The notes below the pieces were generated by a model. It ran no database searches. It was not told where the DNA came from and saw only the letters and a program-made list of their open reading frames with translations. A program made the translations under genes and the position numbers. This document shows, one piece after another, positions 1 to 10,429 of a stretch of DNA of 64,000 bases; the stretch's first letter is position 1; each line of letters begins with the position of its first letter. Source of the stretch: Paralithodes platypus (Eukaryota; Arthropoda; Malacostraca; Decapoda; Lithodidae); the NCBI GenBank assembly GCA_032716605.1, contig CM064502.1:38130895-38194894 (forward strand), given 5' to 3'.

Positions 1-266
1 ACTTGCTTACTCTCTATGTCATTTACTCGCTCTTTTAGTAAGACATTTTGATGCGAAAGTACACCTAAAGTCTCCTTTAGTGTGAGATTATCTCGCTTCA
101 GTTCGTCAGCCTGTGCCTTGTGTGCTTCTAATGTGCACTCCAAGAGCAAAACGTTTTCACCAGTTAAACACATAAAACACTTGGCATTTGGATACCCATG
201 ACGCGGATACCATTCCTTGTAGTAGTTCTTGTTACAGGAGGGGCATTTAATTATGATCGGTGCCAT
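1..266 (-). CDS. Partial zinc-finger/coiled-coil ORF, probably LINE ORF1 N-terminus
   Basis: Reading the minus strand from the ATG at 264-266 gives 88 open codons that run off the left edge of the window. The product starts MAPIIIKCPSCNKNYY. It has two CxxC pairs (KCPSCN near residue 8 and KCFMCL near residue 31), enough for one zinc-binding unit. A Leu- and Glu/Lys-rich stretch follows from about residue 37 and looks like a coiled coil. A zinc finger followed by a coiled coil is the usual N-terminal layout of ORF1 proteins of CR1/L2-like LINEs, and a LINE of that type lies at 2341-5770 on the same strand. The assignment to ORF1 is inference; a host zinc-finger gene is possible. The upstream (right-hand) side is purine-rich and G-rich DNA. 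Confidence 0.5.
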   Translation of the reverse strand, partial: MAPIIIKCPSCNKNYYKEWYPRHGYPNAKCFMCLTGENVLLLECTLEAHKAQADELKRDNLTLKETLGVLSHQNVLLKERVNDIESKQ

Positions 267-1200
267 GATTTGGGGTTAGTGAGGGAGAATTTGCAAAAAC
301 GAAAGGTACAAAATGTTGGAGTGGTCACTTCCCTTAAAGAGTTGTTCCAATGTTGATGATGCAGGTTGCAAGGTGTTGGTGAGGGTAGTTTCTGTTACGT
401 CGGCACTTTAAAAAGAAATTTGGGACGGGTTTTGGGGGTGGGAGGGAATGGTCCTAGGGCCCCTTATTTTATACCCCTATTTCCCCTCATAAACCGAGGT
501 TTGAAGGGGGGAGGGGGGGGGGGGGGCCCGGTACATTTTGATACTTGGCGGCAGGAGCGGTGCAGCCGGGGGGGGGGGGGGGGGGACGAACTAGGGATGA
601 GAGGAAAAGAAAGAAAGAGAGAGTGAGGGGGGGGAAAATGAATTGGGATGAGAGGAAAAGAGAAAGAGAGAGAGAGAGGGAGGGGGGTGAGAGTGAGTGA
701 GAATGAGAGAGAAAGAAGGGGGGGGTGAGAGTGAGAAAATGGAAGTGAGAGAATGAGAGAGAGAGAACGAAAGGGAGAGAGAGAGAGGATTAGTTTATTG
801 GGGGGCTGTATTCACCCTGGTGGGGCACTCCTCGTAAAACGGAAGTCGTTGAGGGGAGAGGGGCGGTGCCTTTAGTTGGGGTTGGGGGGGGGGGGGGGGG
901 GCGGAGTTGGGAGGAGAGAGAGAGAGAGAATTAGTTTATTGGGGGCTGTATTCACCCAGGTGGGGCACTCCTCGTAACGCAAGCGGAAGTTGTAGAGAGA
1001 GAGAGAGAGATGAGTGTGATAGAGTGAGAGGGAGTTATTGAATACTAGGAATTACAATGGATAGGCAGCTGGGAGTTGGTGTGGGACAAATAAAAGGAGG
1101 TATTTAGACAAGGAGGAGACAAGGGGAGAGAGAGAGAGAGAGCTACATAGAGCTACATAGAGCTACATAGATACACAGACCACACAGACCTCAAGGTCCT
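267..1200. repeat. Purine-rich and poly-G low-complexity region with a duplicated block
   Basis: GA-rich microsatellite DNA with three long G tracts (about 506-526, 568-585 and 884-901). A block of about 70 bp starting TTAGTTTATTGGGGG occurs twice in direct orientation, at about 789-855 and 930-1000. Both copies contain a GGGGCACTCCTCGTAA segment. GAGCTACATA is repeated in tandem at about 1139-1170. No convincing coding sequence is present; ORFs here translate G/GA tracts. Confidence 0.85.
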
Positions 1201-1221
1201 TACTAGGCAGTCTGGCCTTAC

Positions 1222-1225
<4 letters not shown>

Positions 1226-1279
<54 letters not shown>
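1226..1279. repeat. (TA)n microsatellite
   Basis: About 26 uninterrupted TA units, followed by further imperfect TA/TG-rich DNA to about 1460. Confidence 0.95.
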
Positions 1280-1281
<2 letters not shown>

Positions 1282-1589
1282 TATATGCATGTAATATGCA
1301 TATATTTATGTATATGTATGTCTGTGTGTATGTGCTGTCAATGGTTCGAGCCCGGCTGAGAATATAAGGTATATAATATATATATGTACTGTACGTGTAT
1401 TTGTATAATCATATGCACATACTGTATGTATGTAAATATACGTACATATGAGCGAGAACATATTGCTCACTAGCGCAACTTCTTATTATAAATCTATGCA
1501 TAAGCATTTTCTATTATTAAGTGTTCTTGTATCTTCATCCATGTATTTCCACCCTTAACAATAGAATGCCCAGCTTTTCCACATTTCGC

Positions 1590-1687
1590 CTTCTATCACA
1601 CACACACACACAAACACAAACACACACACACACACCTACACTAAAGAATGTCCTATACACTACAATTCCCCCAAGCTGGCTTTACTG

Positions 1688-1719
<32 letters not shown>

Positions 1720-2340
1720 TCCTTTTTTGTTCTCTACCGAGGATTAAACCTCCCATTGTAGTAGGCTGCACCTGACCCTACCTGTACGGACTTGTAAGCC
1801 GCTCCCTCTTTACCCTTTTCAACTCCTCACCTGACACTACCAAAACAGTTCTTGTATGTATGTATGTTTGTGTGCATACGTGAGCGTTTGTGTATACGGG
1901 CATGTGCACACTTACTGCATGTTCTTATGTTCTTATATATGTATGTATATGTATGCGTATGTATGTACGTAAGTGTATATATGTATGTTCTGTATATGAG
2001 TAAGTAAAATAAATGCGTATATGTACTGTATATCACTTACTCTCATGGATAATTTATGTTAATTTGTATTTTGCACCCGCATCATTATTGTATTTATTTA
2101 TTTTTTGTGTAAACTGAGCTTACCATCTTCATATCTGTACATCTCATGTTCATCCACTAAATTTTAAAATGTGTATTTTCAGCTCATGAGGCTGCCATTC
2201 TTTAATAAACCGTTTATTATTATTATTATTATTATTACTATTATATACCCATACATACATACATACATATATATACAGTATATATATACATATATATACA
2301 TACTGTACAGTGCACACACATACACATACATACATACATA
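1590..2340. repeat. Microsatellite cluster: CA, poly-T, TATG and ATT repeats
   Basis: Contains (CA)n at 1597-1636, a poly-T tract at 1688-1716, TATG/GTAT-rich DNA at 1850-2030 and (TTA)n at about 2213-2236. The ATT tract follows TTTAATAAACCG and could be the 3' tail of a small retroelement on the plus strand. No gene is visible. Confidence 0.8.
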
Positions 2341-2355
2341 ATTTTTTTTTTTTTT

Positions 2356-2698
2356 CATATCACCCCAGCCCTCTGCAGATAGAGGTCAAGCCTTCCCTTG
2401 AAAGCGTTTATTGTGTCGCTCTCCACCACTCTCGCTGGTAGTTTATTCCACTCTGTCGCCACACTGTAGGTGAAGAAACTCTTTGTGACATCTAGGTTTG
2501 CCTTTTTGGTTTTTAATTTCATTCCATTTCCACGAGTTTGATTAGTATTGTTTAATGTGAAGAGTGCATTTACATTGACTTTGAATTTGTCAAAACCGTT
2601 TAGTATCTTAAAGCACTCAATAAGCTGACCCCTCAACCTCCTCTTTTTTAATGAGAACAGATTCAATCGTTTAAGTCTTTCTTCATATGATTTATTTC
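2356..2698 (-). pseudogene. LINE C-terminal region downstream of the MITE insertion
   Basis: The minus-strand frame from 2698 reads RNKSYEERLKRLNLFSL and ends in YLQRAGVI followed by TGA. It continues the RT protein interrupted at about 3132: before the MITE the protein ends IPSL and after it restarts RNKSYEERL, a continuous motif in related LINEs. The segment VATEWNKLPARVVE is the usual LINE C-terminal block. Confidence 0.88.
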
Positions 2699-2702
2699 TT
2701 AT

Positions 2703-3127
2703 CCCACTGAACCCCAGCGACGACAACGTGTTGACACCAATGTATGTAACGCTAAACCCCAGCGATGACAACGTGTCGTCACAGGTACTCCGGTCCCAAT
2801 TACTCCGGTCCTATGGCACCTAGAGGGCTCAGATTTGTATAAGAACTGTGTAAGTATCCCACGCAATCTTGGCGATGGTTGAAAACTTTCAAAGTCCAAC
2901 CACGTGCGCGTGAGCGTGCAAAAACATGGTTTTTGGGTGTTTTTGCCTTCAATTTTGTACTCTTCTAAAATCCGTTTTCGGGGGCTCCGTAGGACCATTT
3001 TTTTACCTTTTTTTGTGGTTTTTCCTTCATTCCTAACCCATTCGCTATTGTTTCTGGAAAAAAAATAATTCAAATCCTGCCAGTCCCTGGTGGTACATTT
3101 ATTTATAACTATCTGGGGCTCAGTGGG
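2703..3127. mobile_element. 425-bp piggyBac-like MITE inserted in the LINE (family B)
   Basis: Terminal inverted repeats: left CCCACTGAACCCCAG (2703-2717), right CTGGGGCTCAGTGGG (3113-3127), which match at 14 of 15 positions. The flanks are TTAT (2699-2702) and TTAA (3128-3131), consistent with a TTAA target duplication in which one copy has mutated. TTAA duplication and CCC-starting termini are hallmarks of the piggyBac superfamily. Removing the element rejoins the LINE motif IPSL-RNKSYEERL. Inside the left end, a subterminal motif containing ACAACGTG occurs twice (about 2721-2730 and 2768-2777). The internal ORF of about 124 codons shows no known domain and is probably chance. Confidence 0.85.
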
Positions 3128-3131
3128 TTAA

Positions 3132-4014
3132 TGAGGGTATCATCTTCGTCGCTCTACGCTGTACTGACTCGAGTCTTACAATGTCCTTGATCAGATAAGG
3201 TGACCAGAACTGCACACCATATTCAAGGTGGGGCCTCACCATACTTTTGAACAGTGGCACTATTGCGTTCTCATGTTTATATGTAAATTTTCGTTTAATA
3301 AAGCCCAATGATATGTTTGCCTTATTTGCAGCTGCTATACATTGGTCGGAAGTGTTTAGGTTTTCAGATATTAGTACCCCTAGGTCTTTTACTACCGTTG
3401 CGGTTTTTATTTGTTTGCCATTCATTTCGTATTTGTATTTCAATTTTCTGTTACCAACCTGCAGTACCTGACATTTATCGACATTGAAGGGCATCTGCCA
3501 TTTTTTCGACCACTCTGATATCTTGTTTAAATCAGATTGCAACGCATTTCTATCATCTTCGTTCAGGACTGTATTTCCTATTTTTGTATTGTCGGCGAAT
3601 TTGGAAATGGTGTTGTTTACCCCTACATCAATATCGTTAATGTAAATGAGAAACAGGACAGGTCCAAGGACTGAACCCTGTGGAACTCCACTAGTGACAG
3701 GCTCCCACTCCGATTCCACTCCATTTATCACCACTCTGTCTTCTGTCTGTAAGCCAATTTTTGTTATCCAAGAATGAATTTCACCTTTGATACCTATCCT
3801 CTCCAGTTTAGCCAATAGTTTTCGGTGAGGCACCTTGTCGAAAGCTTTTTGAAAGTCCAAGAAGATTATATCTAGTGATTTCGTCATGTCGTTATATGTG
3901 AATAGTTTGTAATAAAATTCAATCAAATTTGTTAGGCATGACTTATTTGATCTAAAGCCGTGTTGACTATTTTTGATTGGGTTGTTTGATTCGAGGTAAT
4001 CTACTATCTTATCT
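3132..4014 (-). pseudogene. LINE reverse transcriptase core with mutated catalytic box
   Basis: Minus-strand frame containing RT motif A (LDIIFLDFQKAFDKVPH), motif B (SGVPQGSVLGPVLFLIYIND) and motif C. Motif C reads FADN where active enzymes have (F/Y)ADD; the changed codon is AAT at 3588-3590. Motif D/E and thumb residues follow (LGVLISENL, MVRPHLEYGVQFWSP). The frame is interrupted after RRATKMIPSL by the MITE at 2703-3127 and resumes at 2698. Loss of the second catalytic Asp, the frameshifts and the insertion all show that the copy is dead. Confidence 0.92.
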
Positions 4015-5770
4015 CTAAGGATTTTTTTCCATGATTTTTCCTACAATTGAAGTTAGACTAATTGGTCTGTAATTACACGCTTTGGCCTTGCTACCCTTCT
4101 TGTATATCGGCGTAATGTTCGCATCTTTCCAATCACTCGGTACAATCCCCTGTATTAATGATAAGTTAAATATTTGTGTCAGGGATTTTGCTATTTCGTC
4201 CTTAACATTCTTAAATATTTTCGGGTGGAGCATGTCGGGTCCCGGGGTCTTATTTACATTTAAATTACTCAATTTGCTTTGTACTTCGCTAACACTGATG
4301 GTGAAATCTCCTATCACATGAGTTGAGGTGTTATTTTCAGGGGTATGATCGATAACTTCTGTGAAAACTGAGCCAAAATATTTGTTGAGCATATTTGCCG
4401 TGTTTGTGTCACCTGTTATTGTCTGGCCATCTTCTATTAGCGGTCCGATTCCGCTTTTGATCTGTTTATTTGTATTTACGTAACTGTAGATTTTTGGGGG
4501 GTTTGTGGCACTCTCTCTGGCAATAGTCATTTCGTAATTTTTGTTTTTCGCCCTAATTATTTTTTTCACTTCCCTTCTACTATTTTTGTACAAGTTTTTA
4601 ATTACTTCAGTGTTTGTGTTATTTTTTACAAGTTTGTGGAGTTGATTCCTTTTTCTTATTGCCTTGCCAATGTCTCTACTGTACCAAGGGGGCATACTTG
4701 ATTTCGTATTACGTTTTGGTTTCATGGGTACAAATTGTGTATGCGCTTCTGTAATTGTAGACTTAAAATGTCCCCATAGTTCATTTACTTTGTTTATATT
4801 TATGAGGTTTGAGTGTATGTTTGATAGCGATTCCTTAAGTCCGTCATAATTTGCGTTTTTAAAGTCCGAAACCATTCCTGTTGTTTTTACTGTGGAATAT
4901 TTGCTTATAACGTTGATTCTTAAGATTTTATGATCGGACGTTGCCAGATGTTCACCTACATCCAGGTTTGATAATAGATTTTCTTGGGTAGTGATTACGA
5001 GGTCTAATATATTCCTGTCTCGCGTCGGATGTTTTACGTGTTGAGTCAAAACAAAATCCTGGATGAAGCTTTTCATTAGGCGTGACTCCGCATTTTTTCC
5101 GGTCAGGGTATTCCAGTCAATTAGGGGGAGGTTATAGTCTCCTAGTAAAACTGTTTCGTCGGAATTAAGGGTTTTCTCTAGTATTTCATAACAAAATTGT
5201 ATCATCGACAACAGTTAGTCTCGGTGGTCGGTACGCTGTAGTGATATTTAAGTTCATGTTTTTTGTATTTATTTTGACGCACACTATTTCTGCATTACTT
5301 TCGGGGAGAATCACCTCAACTGGGTTTAAGTAGGTTGCAACGTACATTGCAACCCCCCCTCTTTGTTTTCCATTGTTACGGTCTTTATGAAAACATTTAT
5401 ATGGCTCTATGTGATATTCATGAAGTAGATCTCTATTTTTAAGGTTCAGATGTGTTTCCGTTATACAAATAAACGTCAACTTTCTCATTTAATAACAGAC
5501 ATTTGAGTTCGTCTATTTTGTTTCTTATTGAGCAGGCATTTATGGATATTATTTTTATATCATTTCTCTCAGCATGCGCTGGATTTGTTTTTCTTATTGG
5601 TAAGGATGGGTTTGGGGTTGTGACTTGAAGCCGCGGCGGGTTGTCAAACTCATGCAATTGGTTGGGTTGGCTTGGATGGGGTTGGGTGGGGTTGTTTAGT
5701 TTGTTTTGTGGTTCAGATAGGTCAATTTTCGCAACTTGTGGGCCATTGGGGTTGACGGTTTCATGTAAAT
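4015..5770 (-). pseudogene. LINE endonuclease domain and N-terminal RT (frameshifted)
   Basis: Three overlapping minus-strand frames together cover one protein region. 5439-5770 begins with a Pro/Asn/Gln-rich leader and the EN start ISINACSIRNKIDELK. 5186-5488 carries the catalytic-Glu strand ICITETHLN and the segment GGVAMYV. 4015-5211 carries GDYNLPLIDW and SDHKIL, typical of LINE AP endonucleases, then the RT N-terminal motifs NKTPGPD and NYRPISLTSIVGKIMEK. Frameshifts lie near 5450-5490 and 5190-5210. The frame is lost again in an A7 run at about 4021-4027, where the residues after IMEK are wrong. No intact protein can be made from this copy. Confidence 0.88.
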
Positions 5771-5888
5771 GGTTGTGAGAGAGAGAGAGAGAGGTGCGAG
5801 AGTTGGCAGCGCTTTAAATGTCTGGGATTTTCACACACACATCTACATGACCCAGTTGAACTGGGTCATTCAAAGGTCAGCTATAACC

Positions 5889-6624
5889 ATGGAAGGTAAA
5901 ACTCCCAGTCGCTCCAGTGTTCTTCATAGTAGGGCAAAGGAGATGCTATATAATGTCAACAGGTATTTCCTACATGAGAAGGCAAACAGAGGACCTTTAT
6001 TAGATCCCTCAAAAGCTTATGCTCGCACCGCCCAAGCTACCAACGTCAGTGTATCAACAGTGAAGCGAATTTGCTCCAAATTAAATCATGTGTGTGATAC
6101 TGAGGAAGCACCTGAGAAGGCAACATTCTCCTCACCAACAAAAAATCACGCTCCAACAGTAACTAATTTTGATTATTTTGACAAATGTGTGTTAAGGTGA
6201 ACAATCTTGGAGTTCTATGAGAGGCAGGAATTCCCTACAATTTACACAATCATGGAAGAACTCAAAGAAAATATTAACTTCAATGGTAGCCATGAGTCCC
6301 TTCGCATATGTAATTGACACAATTGCTCAAGAAGCAGGACATAGGGTTGTACGGTTGCCGCTATACCACTGTCAGTACAACCCTATAGAACTAATTTGGG
6401 CTCAAGTGAAAACCTACATAGCCAAGAAAAACACCTTTAAAATGACCGATGTCAAGGAATCATTGCTTCATGTCACGGCTGATAACTGGCAGAAGGCAGT
6501 GAAACATTCTGAAGAGCTTCAAGAAAATTATGCAAAGCTAGATGTTGCAGTCGACAAGATTGTGGATTCATTTGTAATCAACATCTCAGATGATAGTTCT
6601 GATGATGAAGAATTGCTGGAGTAA
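5889..6624 (+). pseudogene. Internally deleted Tc1/mariner-like (IS630 superfamily) transposase
   Basis: The first part (ATG at 5889, MEGKTPSRSSVLHSRAKEM) has a helix-turn-helix-like segment (ARTAQATNVSVSTVKRICSK). After a stop at 6198, another frame continues with ILEFYERQEFPTIYTIMEEL, typical of the second DNA-binding half. From about 6300 the frame jumps to YVIDTIAQEAGHRVVRLPLY and HCQYNPIELIWAQVKTYIA, which is the end of a DDE_3 domain with the final catalytic acidic residue in PIELIW. The middle of the DDE domain, with the first two Asp residues, is missing. This is therefore a deleted, non-functional copy. The acidic tail SDDSSDDEELLE ends at 6624. The exact family is not certain. Confidence 0.75.
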
Positions 6625-6639
6625 TCTTCTTGATAATCA

Positions 6640-8141
6640 GAGAGGAATAGGCCTCCAGGGGATACCTCTATAAAAAAAAAACGCGCCCAGACTTGTACCT
6701 CAATGGTGGTGTGGAAAATAAGTCGAAACCTCCAAGACTGCAATAACATCAATAAATAATAGGCCTATATCATATCTTACTTAAAGGGAAGTCTATTCAT
6801 GCAATTATAAGAAAATGTAGCCTACCTATAATCTTTTCTGAAATTTGTATACCATACCCTTAACCCTTCCAGAAACAAAAACGCCTTTCCCTTTTATTAT
6901 CTGGTTATTATTACACTATGTTAATACCCTTAACCCTTCCAGAAACACAAACGCCTTTCCCTTTTATTATCTGGTTATTATTACACTATGTTATTTAGAT
7001 TAGAAATTATAACAATTGTGCTACTCTGTATCCGTTGAATTCTCAGACCCTTCCTAATCTGTATAAAATCATCCATGATAGCCAGAATGAAGTGTATAAA
7101 TGCGTCGATCAAGATTCTGAAAGGGTTTGAAAAGGGCGTTAACATAGGGAAAAAGGAAAGAAAACAAAATAGGAAAATTTGGGATTGGCCCTAGGGAACT
7201 GACATGAGTATATGTACACGAAAACAAATATTATATATATGACGAAAATGTGTACATTTTTCGCTACCCTGCCAAACTTCTATCACCCTGAAGATTTTTT
7301 GTTTGTATGAATGATGTTGTGACTGATATAAATTTTTAGTAAAATTACCAGAGACAACATCCACCAAAGAAAATTTGTTACACTTGTATAACGCTCTAGC
7401 TGTAAATGTTTTAACATTTTGTGTTTTCCAAAAAAACAAAAAAACAACACATACGTTATACCTATAAAAAAGCTCAAATTCATATAAATGCATATGCAGT
7501 GATAGAGTATACATACCTATATCTTATCACTAGGTCTAGTTAATTTTCGAGTTATTGATTTGACAGCATTGGTTATTTGTCCTGCTCAATATTTTCTAAG
7601 AGTGATTTCAATGCCTAACGAAAACAGATCCAAAAAGAATATTTGTTAAACATCATATAAAACCCCCTCCTATACTAATTATACAGGCCTAAAAGTATTG
7701 ACTGTGCATTTTCCAGTAAGACATCGGATAGGAAAAAGCAGCAATAATAAAATTTCCGAAGTTACACGGTTTTACGGTAGATCGATAGATAGTGAAAAGT
7801 TGATGTATGAGTTTATTTGTGTTTCCCTTCTCAGTGCGATTATAGAGAACATTGGTTGTTTTCCCGTTTTCTTAAGGGTTTGTTTTGGTTTAAATGTGGC
7901 TCCACCCCACAGGAAAACTGACCATACCCCAGGGTTCTTCACACCTTTGAGCGACTATAGGGTGTGTTATTATTGATTCTATATTATTATTCATGTATAA
8001 CCATGCCATGTATGTGCACGTTGTTCATTCCATTTTGGAGGGTTGACCCTTCCGGCGGGATTTTTATAGAACTGAGACTTAAATCAACGTGCCTCTAGTT
8101 GTTTCGCGTGGTTTTTCCGCCGGGAAACATCTAGAGTTGTG
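6640..8141. other. Non-coding spacer with 70-bp tandem duplication and MITE-like remnant
   Basis: A 70-bp unit containing CCCTTAACCCTTCC and ACGCCTTTCCC is present twice in tandem at about 6855-6993. The stretch from about 6864 to 7125 starts CCCTTCCAGAAAC after TTAA and ends near CTGAAAGGG. It contains TAAAATCATCCATGATAGCC, resembling the short MITE family at 26778-26981, so it is probably a diverged relative. The remainder is AT-rich with no supported gene. Confidence 0.6.
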
Positions 8142-8145
8142 TTAA

Positions 8146-8625
8146 CACCTTACGAGCGGCCTATGCGGTTTATTTATGTGTACCGCACAGCGGGGTGTTT
8201 TTAGCCAAAATAGGGCTGTTTACGTGATCATTTTCATGACTAAATAAGACCCAGAACGTAAAACAAGTACCTATCCCTGAAAGGGCATAAACAGAGTTTT
8301 CGAATGACACCATAACGATCCTTGTATGATGGATAGTTTTCTTGCAATAACCGTGCAACGCGAGTGCAAAAAGCAGGTAATTCGGTACTTTCAGTACATA
8401 ATTGAGTATGTAGCGAGTGAGAGAGGGAGGAGGGAGCTGAGATTTGTGTCAGTAGGTTCGCCGCGGTGGTCTGGAGCAGTCATACGCTCGCTAGTCTCCT
8501 GCCACCACTTGTCTCTCTCTCTCAGCCACATTACGTGCTGAAATTGCCACTCGACCTATGTCGAGCGCCGCCAAATAGTCCAGCTTTATTTAACTCGACT
8601 TATGTTGCTCGCCGCTAAATAAGGG
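8146..8625. mobile_element. 480-bp piggyBac-like MITE (family A, copy 1)
   Basis: Flanked by perfect TTAA duplications at 8142-8145 and 8626-8629. The left end reads CACCTTACGAGCGGC and the right end GCCGCTAAATAAGGG; the ends pair through GCGGC and the CCTTA/TAAGG termini. Internal landmarks are a GTACCGCACAGCGGGG hairpin near the left end and TGCCACTCGACCTATGTCGAG near the right. It aligns along its whole length, by eye, with the element at 55902-56380. No transposase is encoded. Confidence 0.9.
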
Positions 8626-8629
8626 TTAA

Positions 8630-9323
8630 AATTCAGATAACCTCGTTTGGTACGGGATTGAAATGGATTTTGTTTGTTTTATTTACGGCGTCTAGTATGA
8701 TTTCGGCTCGACCGGTATTTTACTAAAATTGTATTCTGAGTGTGTCCGGCTAGCCCGCCTCCGTTTCCACAACTTATTCCGACACATAAACTTAACAGAA
8801 AAAACGTTCGTTGCTTGGTACTGTCCGAACTTTCATCCTGGTGGTTGACAAGTGGGAAGCCACTGCCGCCGGGACAATAACGGCTGAGCCGAGAAACGAA
8901 CTCACCCATTCCTATCTTGTAGCTTTCAGTTGTCTGTATTGCTTGAATTAATGGCGCTGGTCCGCCGGGTTAAGAATTACAATCCATAGTTGCGTTGTTG
9001 CCGGGTTTAGTTCTTGCATTACAAGACGGGATGAGGTCAGTGTTGGTCACTTAGGTAAGAAGTTATATATATAAGTAGCACATGGTAGGCTACTAACTAC
9101 TCGCTTACATTTTGGGGGAATGTACTTAACGTATGGGAAACTTAGATTGTTTAGTATTATTCAACTCTTCTTTCTCTTTAACGTTGGAGATATATATTGA
9201 ATATAGCTTTGCCAGTATAGCGTGTCCTTATGAACATTGATTCTTTGGAATTTTCTCACCCACAGGTTCGCATGTGGGACACCTAGGAGGGTCTTCTATC
9301 TCCCTGGTGGGAGGAAAGTAATC
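8630..9323. other. Non-coding DNA upstream of the DIRS-like gag
   Basis: Probably the 5' part or flank of the DIRS-like element. I could not identify a terminal inverted repeat. No gene is supported here. Confidence 0.4.
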
Positions 9324-9801
9324 ATGGATAAGAGTTCTTTCTCTTGTAAGAATTTAACGGTAATTGGGCACATTCTATGTGTTAGATGTGTTCCTTGTCT
9401 AGACCGTTTTTGTGGTCGTTGGCTTTCCCAATCATGCCCCAAGTGTTCAGCCCTCCGCAATGCTTATTTAAACCATGCTGATAGTCAGTGCAAGACTATT
9501 TTACTTCATATACAGTCAGTGTATGTAACGTACTGTAAGATGGTGGCCCACAAATCATTACAATTGGATGACCAATTTTTAGAAGATTTACTTAAAGGGG
9601 CGTCAGTTACTTCACCACATGGGGGTTCTCGTGAAACTTCCTCCCGCCAGACCAAGCAACCTAGGACCTCAGATCCGCCAGATGCACCACTGTCGTCTAG
9701 CCGGCGTGACAGGTCCCGCTCACCTAGACCAAGACCCACGTCGCCTTCTGTAGAAGAAGCAACGAAGAGGTCTCGCTCAGACTTTGACGCCGCCCTATCT
9801 G
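9324..9801 (+). pseudogene. DIRS-like gag, N-terminal part (before hAT insertion)
   Basis: Starts at ATG 9324 (MDKSSFSCKNL). A cysteine-rich segment, CVRCVPCLDRFCGRWLSQSC followed by PKC, occupies about residues 22-45 and is likely zinc binding. Then comes a helical stretch (QLDDQFLEDLLKGAS) and a Ser/Arg/Pro-rich tail (SSRRDRSRSPRPRPTS). Reading extends upstream of the ATG only with non-ATG starts. The frame is cut at 9801 by a hAT element. Codon phase shows it is in frame with the sequence after the second target duplication at 12632. Confidence 0.7.
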
Positions 9802-9829
9802 GAGAGCTGGGCACTTTAGCCAACACTTC

Positions 9830-9925
9830 CGCAAATAGCCAATTCCGCCATGGCGGAAGTGTCATTTTGTTGGCGAATTAGCGTTGGCGCCAAAATGGCT
9901 GCCTATTTGCGGGTTTGAAGCTCTG
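9830..9925. repeat. Nested palindromes near the hAT left end
   Basis: CCGCAAATAGCC (about 9830) pairs with GCCTATTTGCGG (about 9900-9911). Inside lie TTCCGCCATGGCGGAA (perfect palindrome) and TTGGCGCCAA. These may be subterminal transposase-binding or hairpin sequences. Confidence 0.75.
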
Positions 9926-10235
9926 GAAAGCACCTCCATGTTGCAAACCTCGAGTCCGCAAAATAAACATTCCAGCCGCCAGCCAGCCCTGGCCCTGGCC
10001 AGCCAGGGCTGCTCCTGCAGCTCCAGCCAAAAAAAAAGTCATGTGACCAAGCCAACTACCTGTGTTCTGGAATCTAGGCCTATACATCGGCTCTTCAGAG
10101 TCTTCACGTTTGTTGAACTTTGTTCACTTACTTAGTAGCAAGCGTCGAGCTAACACCTACAACACACAGCAGTCCAAGAGTTCCAACCTGCTAGCACTTC
10201 AACTTTGTTTATATTTTCGGCCTATTGAAGTGAAC

Positions 10236-10424
10236 ATGGAGTCTACCATCATGCCTACCGCAGCTGCCAACAGCATGGGGAGCAGTTCACCACCAGCATC
10301 CGACAGTGTTGCTGCAGAGCATGCAGAAATCGCGGACCTAAGCCACCCCTGGCCCCACCTAGAAACCTTCTATGGGCTTGTAATTACCAAGATGTCTCTG
10401 GAGAAGGGCTTTATAACTTTATAA
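10236..10424 (+). pseudogene. Possible relic N-terminus of a hAT (BED-type) transposase
   Basis: An ATG at 10236 opens 62 codons: a Ser/Ala-rich leader, then LSHPWPHLETFYGLVITKMS and a stop. The HPWPHL-type motif is reminiscent of the start of the BED zinc-finger region in many hAT transposases. The expected CxxC...HxxxH residues are not present before the stop. This is inference from one motif; it could be chance. Confidence 0.35.
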
Positions 10425-10429
10425 TCTAG

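Larger units (their letters stand above)
2341..5770 (-). mobile_element. Non-LTR retrotransposon (LINE, CR1/L2-like), 5'-truncated and decayed
   Basis: The minus strand encodes, in order, an AP-type endonuclease, a reverse transcriptase and a C-terminal tail, ending in a poly-A tract (T tract at 2342-2355 on the plus strand). The stop codon TGA runs directly into the poly-A, so there is almost no 3' UTR. The coding sequence is split over several frames and interrupted by a 425-bp MITE. The reading frame stays open upstream to about 5770, where it meets GA-repeat DNA and the next element. The clade is judged only from motif style (QKAFDKVPH, GVPQGSVLGP); Rex1 or Jockey relatives are alternatives. 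Confidence 0.9.

Noticed and set aside
366..626. Gly/Arg-rich ORF in the G-rich region
   Set aside because: It translates poly-G and GA tracts, has no ATG-supported start and no domain.
1330..1352. GGTTCGAGCCC, a match to the tRNA B box
   Set aside because: No A box or cloverleaf can be built from the surrounding TA-rich sequence; at most it is a SINE scrap.
2699..3073. 124-codon ORF inside the family-B MITE
   Set aside because: It has no recognisable domain and overlaps the terminal repeat; a chance ORF is more likely.
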